Notes: a model not told the origin generated them from the sequence alone. 64,000 nucleotides of DNA from Luteimonas sp. S4-F44 (GCF_022637415.1 NZ_CP093340.1:3385001-3449000); one strand, 5' to 3'. Shown: positions 10,289-19,947, counted from the stretch's first letter. Numbers and translations: made by a program.

Positions 10289-11674
10289 TCAGAAGCTGTA
10301 CTTGATGTGCGTGTGCACGCGCTGCAGATCGCCTTCCAGGCCGTTCTCCAGGCGACGATCGGCCCAGCTCAGTTCGCCGCCGACATCGAGGTTGCGGGCC
10401 GGCGAATAGATCATGTTGACGCGGAACGATTGCGCACGCTCGGTGACGCTGCCGCCGGTCAACAGCGGATCGTTGTCGAGCGAGGCCAGCGAATAGATGA
10501 CATTGCTGCGCAGCTTGGGCGAGAACGCGTGCCGCCATGCGGCGAAGCCGCCGTAGCCGCGCTGACTGTGCAGGCGGCCGTCGGCGTCGAGCACGGTGTC
10601 GCTGCCGAGCGCGAAGCCGAGATACCGGCCGATGCCGTCGCCGCCGCTGACCATGTAGCGGATGTCGTCGTTGGCGCCGAGGTTGAACCGGCCCGAGACG
10701 CTCAGCGCCGCGCCCGAGGTGCTGGCATCGCCACTGCGGAAGCGACGCGCCAGCCCGGCGACGGTGAAGTGGCCCCAGTCGCCGCGGGTGATCCAACGCG
10801 CGGTGACGTCGGGCAGCCGGTCGTCGCCGCTGTTGAAGCGCGCGGCCCGCGACAGGTACGGCGTCACCGTGGTCTGCGGGTTCTCCACCGAGACCGACCA
10901 CGGGCCGCGCGTGTAGCGCAACTGCGCCTGGCGGTTGAAGACGGTGCCTTCGGACGGGCCGGTGAAGTCGACCGCGTCGGGCAGCGCCGCGACATCCTGG
11001 AAGTTCGACCACGTCTGGCCGGCGAGCCAGCCGTTGTAGCTGACGTAAGCCTGGCGCAGGGTCAGCGCGTAGGTGTTGGTGATCACCTCGTTACCAGCCA
11101 ACGCGTTGCTGCCGCCGCCGTACATGTCGGCCTCGATGTAGGCCTTGATCGTCTTGCCGCTGTCGGTGACGGTGTCGGCGCCCAGCCAGAAGCGCGAGAA
11201 CTGCGCGTGTACATCGCTGTAGGTGCTGCTCTGGCCCTGGCCGTCGGCCGCGACCGGGGTGGCGCCGGGGAAGTAGAACAGGCGGCCGGGTGAGCCGTCG
11301 GCGATCTGCCCATCGCTGGTGCGCGTGGTCATCGCATCGAACTTGATGAAACCGCCGAACGAGAACGTGGTGCCGGGCGCCGCGCCGGGCATCATCGGGT
11401 TGCGGGCGGGCGTCGCGCTGCCCGTAGGCGCGGGCGCCGTGGTCGCAGTGGCGGTCGCGGTCGCGGGCACCGCAGCGGGCGTAGCCGCAGGCGTCGCGGT
11501 GCCGCGATGGCTGTCGAGCAGCGCGCGCAGTTCACGCATCTCGCGCTCCATCTGGCCCAGTCGCGCCTCGACCGCCGCGACGTCGACGTCCTGCGCCGAC
11601 ACCGGCGCGATGCAGGCGGCCGCAACGGCCAGGGCGATCGGCGACAGCCATCGCTTCGCGTTGGATCTGGACAT
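10289..11674 (-). CDS. DcaP-like trimeric porin
   Basis: A 461-residue outer-membrane protein. A signal peptide (ALAVAAACIAPVSAQ) is followed by a short coiled coil (VAAVEARLGQMEREMRELRALL), an Ala/Thr/Pro-rich linker (about 60-95) and a long beta-barrel ending in the outer-membrane signature HIKYSF. FGGFIKFDAM, VHAQFSRFWLG, ALTLRQAYVSYNGWLAGQTWSNF and RQAQLRYTRG are typical of DcaP-like porins, which pass dicarboxylates and aromatic acids in trimers. It is the last gene of the meta-cleavage operon (87 bases after the decarboxylase), so uptake of that pathway's substrate is the likely job. Confidence 0.88.
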   Translation of the reverse strand: MSRSNAKRWLSPIALAVAAACIAPVSAQDVDVAAVEARLGQMEREMRELRALLDSHRGTATPAATPAAVPATATATATTAPAPTGSATPARNPMMPGAAPGTTFSFGGFIKFDAMTTRTSDGQIADGSPGRLFYFPGATPVAADGQGQSSTYSDVHAQFSRFWLGADTVTDSGKTIKAYIEADMYGGGSNALAGNEVITNTYALTLRQAYVSYNGWLAGQTWSNFQDVAALPDAVDFTGPSEGTVFNRQAQLRYTRGPWSVSVENPQTTVTPYLSRAARFNSGDDRLPDVTARWITRGDWGHFTVAGLARRFRSGDASTSGAALSVSGRFNLGANDDIRYMVSGGDGIGRYLGFALGSDTVLDADGRLHSQRGYGGFAAWRHAFSPKLRSNVIYSLASLDNDPLLTGGSVTERAQSFRVNMIYSPARNLDVGGELSWADRRLENGLEGDLQRVHTHIKYSF

Positions 11675-11761
11675 GTGGTTCCCTCTCCCAAGCAGCGGCC
11701 CGCCCCGGGCTGGGGCGGCGACCGAAAACAGCGGCGCCGGCGCATCAGCCGGCGCGGCGGC

Positions 11762-12550
11762 TCAGACGAAGCGCAGGCCCGTCGAGCCGAGTCCGTCGAT
11801 GCGGACCTGGACGTTGTCGCCCGCCTCGACGGCGACGGCGGCGGTGATCGCGCCCGAGAGCACGACGCTGCCGGCCGGCAGCGACTGGCCGCGGGCGTGC
11901 AGCATGTCGACCAGCATCGCGACCGCGAGCGCGGGATTGCCCAGCACCGCGGCGCCTGCGCCGACCTCGACGACCTGGCCGTTCTTCTCCAGCACCACAC
12001 CCGTGGTCTCCAGGTCGAGGCCCTGCGGCGCGGTCGGGCGCGAGCCGATCACGTAGCGCGCGGCCGAGGTGTTGTCGGCGATCACGCTCGGCAGGTCGAA
12101 GCGGAAGTTCTCGTAGCGCGAGTCGATGACCTCGATCGCCGGCAGCAGGCACAGCGTCGCGGCCATGACCTGCTCGGGCGTGCAGCCCGGCCCCTGCAAT
12201 GCATCGCGCATCACGAAGGCGATCTCGGCCTCGACCTTGGGATGGATCAGCCGCGCGGCCTCGATCTCGGCGCCATCATCGACTGCGTTGTCGCTGCCCA
12301 GAAAGCCGTAGATCGGCGTCTCGACGCCCATCTGCTGCATCTTGGCGTACGAGGTCAGGCCCATCTTCATGCCGACGCAGCGCACACCGCGCGCCTGCTT
12401 GTGCGCGCGCAACGCATCCTGGATGCGGTAGGCGTCCTCGATCGACAGGTCGGGGTGCGCGTCGGTGATCTTGACCGTGTCGCGCACGTCGCGCTCGGCA
12501 TCGTGCAGCAGGGTCGCCAGCTGCGCGATCGTCTCCGGTGACAGGCTCAT
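11762..12550 (-). CDS. dmpH: 4-oxalocrotonate (2-oxo-3-hexenedioate) decarboxylase
   Basis: A 262-residue member of the XylI/DmpH decarboxylase-hydratase family. [58 protein letters not shown] and [14 protein letters not shown] follow XylI almost residue by residue; the Glu/Glu metal site is in [10 protein letters not shown]. It removes CO2 from 4-oxalocrotonate to give 2-hydroxypenta-2,4-dienoate, normally in complex with the hydratase. The YENFRF stretch separates it from the hydratase paralogue encoded at 14593. Its ATG overlaps the aldolase stop (ATGA). Confidence 0.93.
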   Translation of the reverse strand: MSLSPETIAQLATLLHDAERDVRDTVKITDAHPDLSIEDAYRIQDALRAHKQARGVRCVGMKMGLTSYAKMQQMGVETPIYGFLGSDNAVDDGAEIEAARLIHPKVEAEIAFVMRDALQGPGCTPEQVMAATLCLLPAIEVIDSRYENFRFDLPSVIADNTSAARYVIGSRPTAPQGLDLETTGVVLEKNGQVVEVGAGAAVLGNPALAVAMLVDMLHARGQSLPAGSVVLSGAITAAVAVEAGDNVQVRIDGLGSTGLRFV

Positions 12551-13593
12551 GCCGTGGCCTCCCGGCGGGCGTCGGCACTTTCGCGCGCGCGCACCATGTC
12601 GAGCGCGACGTCGACGATCATGTCTTCCTGGCCGCCAACCATGCGCCGCTTGCCCAGCTCGACCAGGATGTCGACCGCGCTGATGCCGAAGCGCTCGGCC
12701 GCGGCTTCCGCGTGGCGCAGGAAGCTCGAGTACACGCCGGCATAGCCCAGCGCCAGGGTTTCGCGATCGACGCGCACCGGACGCTCCTGCAGCGGGCGAA
12801 CGATGTCGTCGGCGGCGTCCATCAGCATGCGCAGGTCGCAGCCGTGCCGCCAGCCCAACCGCGAGGCCGCGGCGATGAACACTTCGAGCGGCGCATTGCC
12901 GGCGCCTGCGCCCATGCCCGCCAGGCTGGCGTCGATGCGGTCGCAGCCTTCCTCGGCCGCGACGATCGAATTGGCGACGCCGAGCGAGAGGTTGTGGTGG
13001 GCGTGGATGCCGGTCTGCGTGCGCGGATCGAGCACGTCCTTGAACGCGCGGAACCGTGCGCGCACGTCCTGCATGCCCAGCGCGCCGCCCGAGTCGACGA
13101 CATACACGCACGAGGCGCCGTAGCTTTCCATCTTCTTCGCCTGCTCGGCGAGCGCAGCCGGTTCGGCCATGTGGCTCATCATCAGAAAGCCCACCGCATC
13201 CATGCCCAGGGCATTGGCCGCCTCGATGTGCTGACGCGAGACGTCGGCCTCGGTGCAGTGGGTGGCCACGCGCACCACGCGGGCGCCGGCGGCATGGGCG
13301 TTCTTCAGATCGTGGACCGTGCCGATGCCCGGCAGCAGCAGGGTCGCGACCTTCGCGTGTTGCACGGTCTCGGCGACTGCCTCGATCCATTCGACATCGC
13401 TGTGCGCGCCGAAGCCGTAGTTGAACGACGCCCCCTGCAGGCCGTCGCCGTGCGCGACCTCGATCGAATCCACGCCCGCAGCGTCGAGTGCGCCGGCGAT
13501 CCGGCGCACCTGGTCCAGCGTGTACTGGTGGCGCACCGCGTGCGAGCCGTCGCGCAGGGTGACGTCGGAAATGGTGAGCTTGCGGTCGTTCAT
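12547..13593 (-). CDS. dmpG: 4-hydroxy-2-oxovalerate aldolase
   Basis: A 348-residue class-II (Mn-dependent) aldolase of the DmpG/MhpE type. [15 protein letters not shown] contains the catalytic Arg and metal Asp; [28 protein letters not shown] and THAHHNL-equivalent [15 protein letters not shown] supply the metal histidines; the C-terminal communication domain ([20 protein letters not shown]) contacts the dehydrogenase. It cleaves 4-hydroxy-2-oxovalerate to pyruvate and acetaldehyde, which is channelled to DmpF. Both ends overlap neighbours by four bases (ATGA), so translation is tightly coupled across the three genes. Confidence 0.96.
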   Translation of the reverse strand: MNDRKLTISDVTLRDGSHAVRHQYTLDQVRRIAGALDAAGVDSIEVAHGDGLQGASFNYGFGAHSDVEWIEAVAETVQHAKVATLLLPGIGTVHDLKNAHAAGARVVRVATHCTEADVSRQHIEAANALGMDAVGFLMMSHMAEPAALAEQAKKMESYGASCVYVVDSGGALGMQDVRARFRAFKDVLDPRTQTGIHAHHNLSLGVANSIVAAEEGCDRIDASLAGMGAGAGNAPLEVFIAAASRLGWRHGCDLRMLMDAADDIVRPLQERPVRVDRETLALGYAGVYSSFLRHAEAAAERFGISAVDILVELGKRRMVGGQEDMIVDVALDMVRARESADARREATA

Positions 13594-14534
13594 CGGGTCG
13601 GCTCCGGCTGCGCGGCCGCCAGGCGCGCGGCGATGCGCTCGCCGGTGGCCAGGGCCGCGGAGGTCATGATGTCGAGGTTGCCGGCGTACGCCGGCAGGTA
13701 ATGCGCGGCACCCTCGACCTCGAGGAACACCGAGGTCTTCAGGCCGGTCGTCGGACCGACCCCCGGCACGTTGCAGGGACGCTCGATGCGTTCGAACTGC
13801 ACGGCCTGCTTGAGCCGGTAGCCGGGCACGTGGCGCGCCACGTCGGCGACCATCGCCTCGATCGCCGCGGCGATGCGCGCGGTGTCGGCCTCGTCGGACA
13901 GCACGTAGACGGTATCGCGCATCAGCAGCGGCGGCTCGGCCGGATTGAGCACGATGATCGCCTTGCCCTTGCGCGCGCCGCCGACCGCTTCGATCGCGCG
14001 CGAGGTGGTCTCGGTGAATTCGTCGATGTTGGCTCGCGTGCCCGGTCCTGCGGAGCGGCTGGAGATCGACGCGACGATCTCGGCGTAGTGCACCTTCGCC
14101 ACGCTGGCGACGGCCGCGACGATCGGGATCGTCGCCTGTCCGCCGCAGGTGACCATGTTGACGTTCGGCGCGTCGATATGCGCGTCGAGGTTGACCGTCG
14201 GCACGCAATAGGGACCGATCGCGGCGGGGGTGAGGTCGACGACGCGGATGTCCGGCCGTGCCTGGCGCAACACCGCATCGTTGCGCACGTGCGCGCCGGC
14301 GGATGTGGCGTCGAACACCACCTGCACGTCGTCGAACAACGGCGAGGCGACCAGCCCCTCGACGCCCGCGTCGCAGGTCTGCACACCCATCGCACGCGCG
14401 CGCGCCAGGCCGTCGGAGGCCGGATCGATGCCGACCAGCGGGCCCATGGCCAGGTGCTGGCCGTGGCGCAGGATCTTGATCATCAGATCGGTGCCGATGT
14501 TGCCGGGACCGATCACGGCTGCCTTGACGGGCAT
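13590..14534 (-). CDS. dmpF: Acetaldehyde dehydrogenase (acylating)
   Basis: A 314-residue CoA-acylating dehydrogenase of the DmpF/MhpF type. [17 protein letters not shown] is the NAD-binding start, [14 protein letters not shown] and [19 protein letters not shown] follow, and the catalytic Cys is in [13 protein letters not shown]. It oxidises acetaldehyde from the aldolase to acetyl-CoA. The two enzymes form a channelling complex, in line with the ATGA overlap of their genes. Full length with no changes at key residues. Confidence 0.96.
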   Translation of the reverse strand: MPVKAAVIGPGNIGTDLMIKILRHGQHLAMGPLVGIDPASDGLARARAMGVQTCDAGVEGLVASPLFDDVQVVFDATSAGAHVRNDAVLRQARPDIRVVDLTPAAIGPYCVPTVNLDAHIDAPNVNMVTCGGQATIPIVAAVASVAKVHYAEIVASISSRSAGPGTRANIDEFTETTSRAIEAVGGARKGKAIIVLNPAEPPLLMRDTVYVLSDEADTARIAAAIEAMVADVARHVPGYRLKQAVQFERIERPCNVPGVGPTTGLKTSVFLEVEGAAHYLPAYAGNLDIMTSAALATGERIAARLAAAQPEPTR

Positions 14535-14592
14535 GGGGACTCCTCGAAGCGTTGAAACGGACGTGGGGAAGGGCGGACGCGACGGGCGTCGG

Positions 14593-15372
14593 TCAGTCGA
14601 AATGCAGATCCAGCGCGCCGAGGCCGCCGACCCGCAGGCGCAGGTGATCGCCGCGCACGACCGGGGTCAGCGGGACCAGCGCACCGGAGAGCACGGTGTC
14701 GCCGGCGCGCAGGCCGTCGCCCAGGCGCCCGAGCTGATTGGCCAGCCAGACCACGCAATTGAGCGGCGAGCCCAGCGCCGCGGCGCCGGCGCCGGTGGAC
14801 AGCAGCGCGCCGTTCTTCTCGAGCACCATGCCGCAGGTGCCCAGGTCCAGGTCGCGCAGCGCGACCCGCGTGCGCGAAGTGACGAAGGCCGCGGCCGAGG
14901 CGTTGTCGGCGACGGTGTCGAGGATGCCGATCTTCCAGTCGCGGATGCGCGAGTCGACGATCTCGAAGCACGCCGACACCGACTCGGTCGCCAGCAGCAC
15001 GTCATGCAGGCCGATGCCAGGGCCGGCCAGGTCGCGCTTGAGGTGGAATGCGATCTCGCCTTCGGCGCGCGGCGCGATCATGCCGGCCACCGCGACCGCA
15101 CCGCGGTCGGAGTGATCCATGCGATCGGTCAGCACGCCGAAGTCGGGCTGGTCGACGCCGAGCATGCGCTGCACGGCGGCGCTGGTCAGGCCGATCTTGC
15201 GACCGACCACGCGTTCGCCCTCGGCCACGCGCCGGGCGATGCCGGCCTGCGCGATCGCGTAGGCACCGGCGAGGTCCAGGCCCTGCACGCGTCCGGTCAG
15301 CGGCGCAATCGGCGCGGCCTCGCGCAACGCGGCGTGCAGCGCATCGGCATGCACGGTCGGATCGGCGCTCAT
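14593..15372 (-). CDS. dmpE: 2-oxopent-4-enoate (2-hydroxypentadienoate) hydratase
   Basis: A 259-residue hydratase of the XylJ/DmpE/MhpD family. [71 protein letters not shown] and [11 protein letters not shown] match DmpE; the Glu metal ligands lie in RAEGEIAF. It adds water to 2-hydroxypenta-2,4-dienoate to give 4-hydroxy-2-oxovalerate. SRIRDWKI separates it from the decarboxylase paralogue, which has SRYENFRF. The start overlaps the tautomerase stop by four bases, and 58 bases separate it from dmpF. Confidence 0.93.
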   Translation of the reverse strand: MSADPTVHADALHAALREAAPIAPLTGRVQGLDLAGAYAIAQAGIARRVAEGERVVGRKIGLTSAAVQRMLGVDQPDFGVLTDRMDHSDRGAVAVAGMIAPRAEGEIAFHLKRDLAGPGIGLHDVLLATESVSACFEIVDSRIRDWKIGILDTVADNASAAAFVTSRTRVALRDLDLGTCGMVLEKNGALLSTGAGAAALGSPLNCVVWLANQLGRLGDGLRAGDTVLSGALVPLTPVVRGDHLRLRVGGLGALDLHFD

Positions 15373-15578
15373 GCCGTCCCCCCGGCGGGCGTCGGCGGAT
15401 CGCTCTTGAGCGTGGTGCCCACGGCGAAGCGGTTGGCCGGCACTTCGGTGACCATCACGCGGATCGAGGCGAGCGGCGCGTCCAGCGTCTCGCTGGCCAC
15501 GCGTGCGACCTCGCGGATGCAGCGCTCCACGCGGGCGGTGTCTCGGCCTTCGACCAGGGTGATCTGGATGATGGGCAT
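15369..15578 (-). CDS. dmpI: 4-oxalocrotonate tautomerase
   Basis: A 69-residue tautomerase-superfamily protein. Removal of the initiator Met exposes the catalytic Pro-1 (PIIQITLVEGRD); an Arg equivalent to Arg11 is in GRDTARVE, and Arg39 may be in SIRVMVTEVP. It isomerises 2-hydroxymuconate to 4-oxalocrotonate, feeding the decarboxylase. It is a few residues longer than the 62-residue archetype because of a C-terminal tail ([12 protein letters not shown]). It lies 19 bases after the transporter gene in the same operon. Confidence 0.92.
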   Translation of the reverse strand: MPIIQITLVEGRDTARVERCIREVARVASETLDAPLASIRVMVTEVPANRFAVGTTLKSDPPTPAGGTA

Positions 15579-15597
15579 AGCGTGTCCTTCAGGGGTG

Positions 15598-16857
15598 TCA
15601 GGCGAGCTCGCGACCCTTGGTCTCGGGCAGGAACAGCCAGACGATCAAGCCGGCCAGCGCGAAGAACGCCGCCGTGGTCACCAGGCCGCTGCCGACGCCG
15701 TAACGGGTGGAGATGAAGCCGATCAGGAACGGCGCGACCGCCGCGATCGCGCGGCCGCCGTTGTAGACGAAGCCCTGCGCGGTGGCGCGGATCGAGGTCG
15801 GGAACAGTTCGGCGAACGTCGGCGCAAAGCCGCTGTAGAAGCCGGTGCCGAAGTAGGCGACCACGATGCCGAACACCATCAGCATGTCGGGCGAGCGGAT
15901 CGTCGCAAACACCGGCACCACGACTGCCGAGGCCAGGAAGAACAGCAGGAAGGCCTTCTTGCGGCCGATGCGGTCGGCGAAGTATCCGAAGGTGATGAAG
16001 CCGGCGGCCGCGCCGACCTGCATGATCACGATCCAGATCGTCGACTTCACCAAGTCCAGTCCCGGGCCGCCGTCGGCCACGGGCGTCGCCAGATAGGTCG
16101 GGATCCAGGTGAACAGCCCCCAGTAGCCGCACATCGCCGCGGTCGTGAACGCCAGGCCGATCCAGGTATTGCGGGCGAACGGCCCGCCGAACAGTTCGCG
16201 CACGGTCTCACCAAAGCCCAGCCGCCGGGTCTGGTTGCGCCAGATCTCCGGTTCCTCGACGTGGCGGCGCACATAGAACGCCAGCAGCGCCGGCAGCAGG
16301 CCGACCGCGAACACCCAGCGCCAGCCACCGACCGGGATCACCAGCGCGGCGACCACCGCGGCGGCGGCGTAGCCGGCCGCGAACGCGCTCTGCACCCAGG
16401 CCATGACCTTGCCGCGATGCTTCGCAGGCCAGGTCTCGCTGACCAGCGCCGAGCCGGCCGACCATTCGCCGCCGACGCCCAGGCCGACGATGATCCTAAA
16501 CAGCATCAGCTGGCCGAGGGTGTCAGCCAGACCGCACAGGGCGGTGCCGATCGAGTAGCAGATGATGCTGAGCATCATCGAGCGCGCCCGGCCGAGCCGG
16601 TCGGCGAGGAAGCCGAAGACCAGGCCGCCGGCGGCGGTGGCCATCAACGTCGCCGACATCACCAGGCCGGCCGACGACTTGTCCATGCCCAGGTCGACGA
16701 TCACGTACTTGATGACCATCGCGAACAGCATGAGATCCATGATGTCGAGCATCCAGCCCAGATAGGCCGAGTTGAACGCGCGCCATTGCTGCTTGCTCGC
16801 GCCCTTCCACCAGCGCTCGCCGATCTCCTGCCCCGCACCTGTCGTGTTCTGCGCCAT
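15598..16857 (-). CDS. MFS transporter, probable aromatic-acid or muconate-type importer
   Basis: A 419-residue, 12-helix major-facilitator protein. The MFS signature between helices 2 and 3 is GFLADRLGRARSM and its copy between helices 8 and 9 is GYFADRIGRKKAF; LGWMLDIMDLMLFAMV in helix 1 carries the paired Asp residues of the aromatic-acid:H+ symporter group. As first gene of the meta-cleavage operon it probably imports the pathway substrate, a carboxylated aromatic or a muconate-like diacid. The exact substrate cannot be told from sequence. It is transcribed away from the cupin gene across an operator-rich gap. Confidence 0.88.
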   Translation of the reverse strand: MAQNTTGAGQEIGERWWKGASKQQWRAFNSAYLGWMLDIMDLMLFAMVIKYVIVDLGMDKSSAGLVMSATLMATAAGGLVFGFLADRLGRARSMMLSIICYSIGTALCGLADTLGQLMLFRIIVGLGVGGEWSAGSALVSETWPAKHRGKVMAWVQSAFAAGYAAAAVVAALVIPVGGWRWVFAVGLLPALLAFYVRRHVEEPEIWRNQTRRLGFGETVRELFGGPFARNTWIGLAFTTAAMCGYWGLFTWIPTYLATPVADGGPGLDLVKSTIWIVIMQVGAAAGFITFGYFADRIGRKKAFLLFFLASAVVVPVFATIRSPDMLMVFGIVVAYFGTGFYSGFAPTFAELFPTSIRATAQGFVYNGGRAIAAVAPFLIGFISTRYGVGSGLVTTAAFFALAGLIVWLFLPETKGRELA

Positions 16858-16903
16858 TGCACGCCCTCCCGAGGCGATTGAGGGGGTGTGCCCCCGGCTG
16901 CTT

Positions 16904-16982
16904 GTATCGTTGCTCGATACCCAAGTATCACTATACGATAAGTCTCGACTGAAGAGTCAAGACTTGAATTTTGTATCGATCA
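16904..16982. promoter_or_regulatory. Operator-like GTATCG palindromes between divergent genes
   Basis: The 143-base gap between the transporter and the cupin gene is unusually AT-rich and holds repeated GTATC/GATAC half-sites: a perfect GTATCG-N5-CGATAC at 16904-16920, an imperfect GTAT-N4-ATAC at 16925-16936 continuing to GATA at 16940, and GTATCGAT at 16973-16980. The IclR-type regulator encoded at 17744 is the obvious candidate binder. Site identity is inferred from position and symmetry. Confidence 0.55.
16930..16960 (-). promoter_or_regulatory. Candidate sigma-70 promoter for the meta-cleavage operon
   Basis: On the minus strand a -35-like TTGACT (16955-16960) is followed after 19 bases by a -10-like TATAGT (16930-16935), about 73 bases upstream of the transporter ATG. 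The -10 box lies inside the palindrome-rich stretch, as expected for control by a repressor. The 19-base spacer is long, so confidence is limited. Confidence 0.4.
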
Positions 16983-17000
16983 CCGAAACAAGGAACCGCC

Positions 17001-17672
17001 ATGTCCAGCCTGATGCTGCGCCTGTTCGAAGACGAACTGCCTGCCCACTGCCCGCCGATTTATCTGCCGGCCGCCCCGCGCGCGCTGTACCTGGCGCAGG
17101 GCGAGGCCACGGTGGAGGACGCGGTCTCGGGCACCCTGCTGTTGCAGGGCGCGGCCTGGGTCGGCGAGGACGCGCTGACGCTCAACATCGGCGCCGCGCC
17201 CGTCCGCATGTGGCGCTGGGAGCTGTCGACCGCCGCCACCGCCGCACCGGGCCTGCCCTCGGCGCCGGCGACCCGCACGGCGCTCAAGCTCGAAGCGCCG
17301 GTCGAACTCGATCCGGGCTTCGACTGGCTGATGCGCTGCGACGAAGTGGGCTTCCCGCCCGGCGGCGTCGCGCTGACCCATGTGCACCAGGGCCCCGGCA
17401 TCCGGATCTGCGCCGAGGGCGAAATCGGGATCGAAACACAGGGCCGGGCGCAACGTCTGGGACCGGGCCAGGCCTGGTTCGAGCTGGGCCCGGCGCCGGT
17501 GTTGGCGCCGACCACCGAGCGCGAACCCACGCGTTTCGTGCGCTGCTTCCTGCTGCCGCGCCAGCTCAAGGGCCGCAGTTCGATCCGCTATGTGCGCCAG
17601 GAAGACGCCGACGCGCCCAAGGTGCAGACCTATCGGGTTTTCGCGGAGCGATACATCCGTCTACCTCAGTGA
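17001..17672 (+). CDS. Cupin-domain protein of the catabolic locus
   Basis: A 223-residue protein with a cupin barrel in its second half. GVALTHVHQGPGIRICAEGEIGI resembles cupin motif 1 (G-x5-HxH...E...G) and RLGPGQAWFELGPAP resembles motif 2. The first half (YLPAAPRALYLAQGEATVEDA) looks like a degenerate second barrel. Function is not recognised; a dioxygenase, isomerase or small-molecule sensor are all possible. Met17001 follows AAGGA after ten bases and is preferred to the ATG-less upstream extension. It is divergent from the transporter and 71 bases before the IclR gene, so it probably belongs to the same regulon. Confidence 0.75.
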   Translation: MSSLMLRLFEDELPAHCPPIYLPAAPRALYLAQGEATVEDAVSGTLLLQGAAWVGEDALTLNIGAAPVRMWRWELSTAATAAPGLPSAPATRTALKLEAPVELDPGFDWLMRCDEVGFPPGGVALTHVHQGPGIRICAEGEIGIETQGRAQRLGPGQAWFELGPAPVLAPTTEREPTRFVRCFLLPRQLKGRSSIRYVRQEDADAPKVQTYRVFAERYIRLPQ

Positions 17673-17743
17673 CATCGCCTCGGGGTACCCTGATGGGCGC
17701 GGCCCTGCCGCGTTCATCGGCTTCACCGCACAGGACGACCCCC

Positions 17744-18538
17744 ATGGCCCAGGCCGGCCCCGCCTCCGACGACGCCGCGGACGCGTCGCTTCCCACCGCC
17801 ATCGTGTCGCTGCAAGTCATCGACGCGCTGTCCAACGCGCCCCAGGGGCTGGGGGTCACCCAGCTGTCGCAGCAGCTGGGCATGCCCAAGGCGCGCGCGC
17901 ACCGGCATCTGCGTGCGTTGCGCGATCACGGCTACCTGCTGCAGGACCCGGTCACCAACCAGTACCGGGTCGGCTGGAAGCTCTATCTGCTGGGCAAGGC
18001 CTGCGTTGGGCGCTTCGACCTGACCACGCTGGCGCGGCCGGCGCTCGAACGCCTGCGCGACGCCGTCGGCCAGACGGTCGTCATCGCCTCCTATGCCGAG
18101 CAGGAGGTGGCGGTCATCGACGTGTTGCGCGGCACCTCGCCGTTGGAGATCAGCCTGCGGCCGGGCAGCCGCTTTCCCCACCACGCCAGCGCCCAGGGCA
18201 AGCTGGTGCTGGCCTACGGGCCGGCCGCGCTGCGCGAGCAGTATCTGGCGCAGCCGCTCGAGCCCGAGACGCCGCGCACGATCACCACGCATGCGCGCCT
18301 GCGCAACGAACTCGACCGGGTCCGCGACTGCGGCTGGGCCGACGCGCCCGAGGAACTGTTCACCGGCATCAACGCGCTCGCCGCGCCGCTGTTGCAGGCG
18401 GGCGGTGCGCTGTTCGGCACCTTGGCCATCGTCGGCTCGATCCACTATCTGCCGGCCACGCCCGATCCGGCGCATGTGGACGCTTTGCGCCGGACGGCCG
18501 CCGAACTGTCGACGATGATGGGTTACGCCGGCACCTGA
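17744..18538 (+). CDS. IclR-family transcriptional regulator
   Basis: A 264-residue IclR regulator. The winged helix-turn-helix is at about residues 20-85 (LGVTQLSQQLGMPKARAHRH as recognition region), followed by an effector domain with VIDVLRGTSPLEISLRPGSR, FPHHASAQGKLVLAY and GWADAPEELFTGINALAAPL. IclR proteins of aromatic pathways (PcaR, PobR, MhpR types) bind a pathway intermediate. Position next to the meta-cleavage operon makes that operon the expected target. Its last 16 bases overlap the 3' end of mpl in convergent orientation. A start at 17693 would add 17 residues. Confidence 0.9.
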   Translation: MAQAGPASDDAADASLPTAIVSLQVIDALSNAPQGLGVTQLSQQLGMPKARAHRHLRALRDHGYLLQDPVTNQYRVGWKLYLLGKACVGRFDLTTLARPALERLRDAVGQTVVIASYAEQEVAVIDVLRGTSPLEISLRPGSRFPHHASAQGKLVLAYGPAALREQYLAQPLEPETPRTITTHARLRNELDRVRDCGWADAPEELFTGINALAAPLLQAGGALFGTLAIVGSIHYLPATPDPAHVDALRRTAAELSTMMGYAGT

Positions 18539-19947
18539 CCGGGCTGCAGTCCGGCGAGGAAGCGCCGCGGCGCGCCGTCGAAGCCGCCGTTGGACATGAA
18601 CACCACATGGTCGCCCTCGCGCGCCAGCCCGGTGAGGACCTCCAGCAGTGCATCGGTATCGGGCACCGTGCGCGCCTGCCCGCGGACCGCCTCGACCACG
18701 CGCCGCGCGTCCCAGGCCAGTTCCGGCCGGTGCAGAAAGACCACCGCATCGGCGGCGTCGAGCGACGGCGCCAGGGCCTGGGCATGTGCGCCCAGGCGCA
18801 TCGAATTGCTGCGCGGCTCCATCGCCACGACGATCCGCGCATCACCGACCTTCGCCCGCAGCCCGGCCAGCGTGGTCGAGATCGCGGTGGGGTGGTGCGC
18901 AAAGTCGTCGTAGACGGTGACCCCGCGGACGCAGCCGAGCAGTTCGAGCCGGCGCTTGACGCTGCGAAAGCGCGCGAGCGCCGGCAGCACGTCCGCCGGA
19001 TCGACGCCCACCGCCGCGCAGGCCGCCAGCGCCGCCAGCGCATTGAGCACGTTGTGGTCGCCCAGCAGCGGCCAGTCGACGGTACCCACGTCGACGCCGC
19101 GCCGGCGGACCCGGAACGCGCTGCCGTCGGCGACGATGCGTTCGGCGCTCCAGTCGAACGCGGGATCGAAGCCGAAGCGTTCGACCGGCGTCCAGCAGCC
19201 CATCGCCAGCACCTCGTCCAGGCGCGCGTCATGGCCGTTGACGATCAGCCGTCCGCGGCCGGGCACGGTGCGCACCAGATGGTGGAACTGGCGCTGGATC
19301 GCGGCGACATCAGGGAAGATGTCGGCGTGATCGAATTCGAGGTTGTTGAGGATCGCCACCGTCGGGCGGTAGTGCACGAACTTGCTGCGCTTGTCGAAGA
19401 ACGCGGTGTCGTACTCGTCGGCCTCCACCACGAACAGCGGTCGCGCCGGCGCCTGTGTGCCTTTGCCCGCCTGTGGGGACGCAGGATCGGCAGGGCCGCC
19501 CAACCGCGCGGAGACGCCGAAGTCCTCGGCCACACCACCGATCAGAAAGCCCGGCGCGCGGCCGGCGGCCTCGAGCAGGAAAGCCAAAATCGTCGTCGTC
19601 GTGGTCTTGCCGTGAGTGCCGGCGACCGCCAGCACCTCACGTCCGGGCAGCACCTGCTCGCTGAGCCACTGCGCGCCCGAGGTGTAGGCGCGGCCGGCGT
19701 CGAGCACGGCCTCGACCGCGGGGTTGCCGCGCGAGAGCGCATTGCCGATCACCACCTGGTCGACGTCCGCGCCGATGTGCGCCGGGTCGTAGCCCTGGCG
19801 CAGCGCGATGCCCAACTGCTCGAGCTGGGTCGACATCGGCGGATAGACCGCCTGGTCGCTGCCCTCGACCGCATGGCCGAGTTCGCGCGCGAGCGCCGCG
19901 ACGCCGCCCATGAAGGTGCCGGCGATGCCGAGAATATGGAGTTTCAC
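18523..19947 (-). CDS. mpl: UDP-N-acetylmuramate:L-Ala-gamma-D-Glu-meso-DAP ligase
   Basis: A 474-residue Mur-ligase used in peptidoglycan recycling: it attaches the recycled tripeptide to UDP-MurNAc in the cytosol. The N-terminus HILGIAGTFMGGVAALARELGH is diagnostic for Mpl, the ATP loop is AVAGTHGKTTTTT, and FVVEADEYDTAFFDKRSKFVHY and LNNLEFDHADIF follow; DDFAHHPTAI is in the third domain. A GTG start at 19947 (KLHILG next) is used because homology starts there. About 20 Pro/Ala-rich residues are inserted around GPADPASPQAGKG. Confidence 0.95.
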   Translation of the reverse strand: MKLHILGIAGTFMGGVAALARELGHAVEGSDQAVYPPMSTQLEQLGIALRQGYDPAHIGADVDQVVIGNALSRGNPAVEAVLDAGRAYTSGAQWLSEQVLPGREVLAVAGTHGKTTTTTILAFLLEAAGRAPGFLIGGVAEDFGVSARLGGPADPASPQAGKGTQAPARPLFVVEADEYDTAFFDKRSKFVHYRPTVAILNNLEFDHADIFPDVAAIQRQFHHLVRTVPGRGRLIVNGHDARLDEVLAMGCWTPVERFGFDPAFDWSAERIVADGSAFRVRRRGVDVGTVDWPLLGDHNVLNALAALAACAAVGVDPADVLPALARFRSVKRRLELLGCVRGVTVYDDFAHHPTAISTTLAGLRAKVGDARIVVAMEPRSNSMRLGAHAQALAPSLDAADAVVFLHRPELAWDARRVVEAVRGQARTVPDTDALLEVLTGLAREGDHVVFMSNGGFDGAPRRFLAGLQPGQVPA

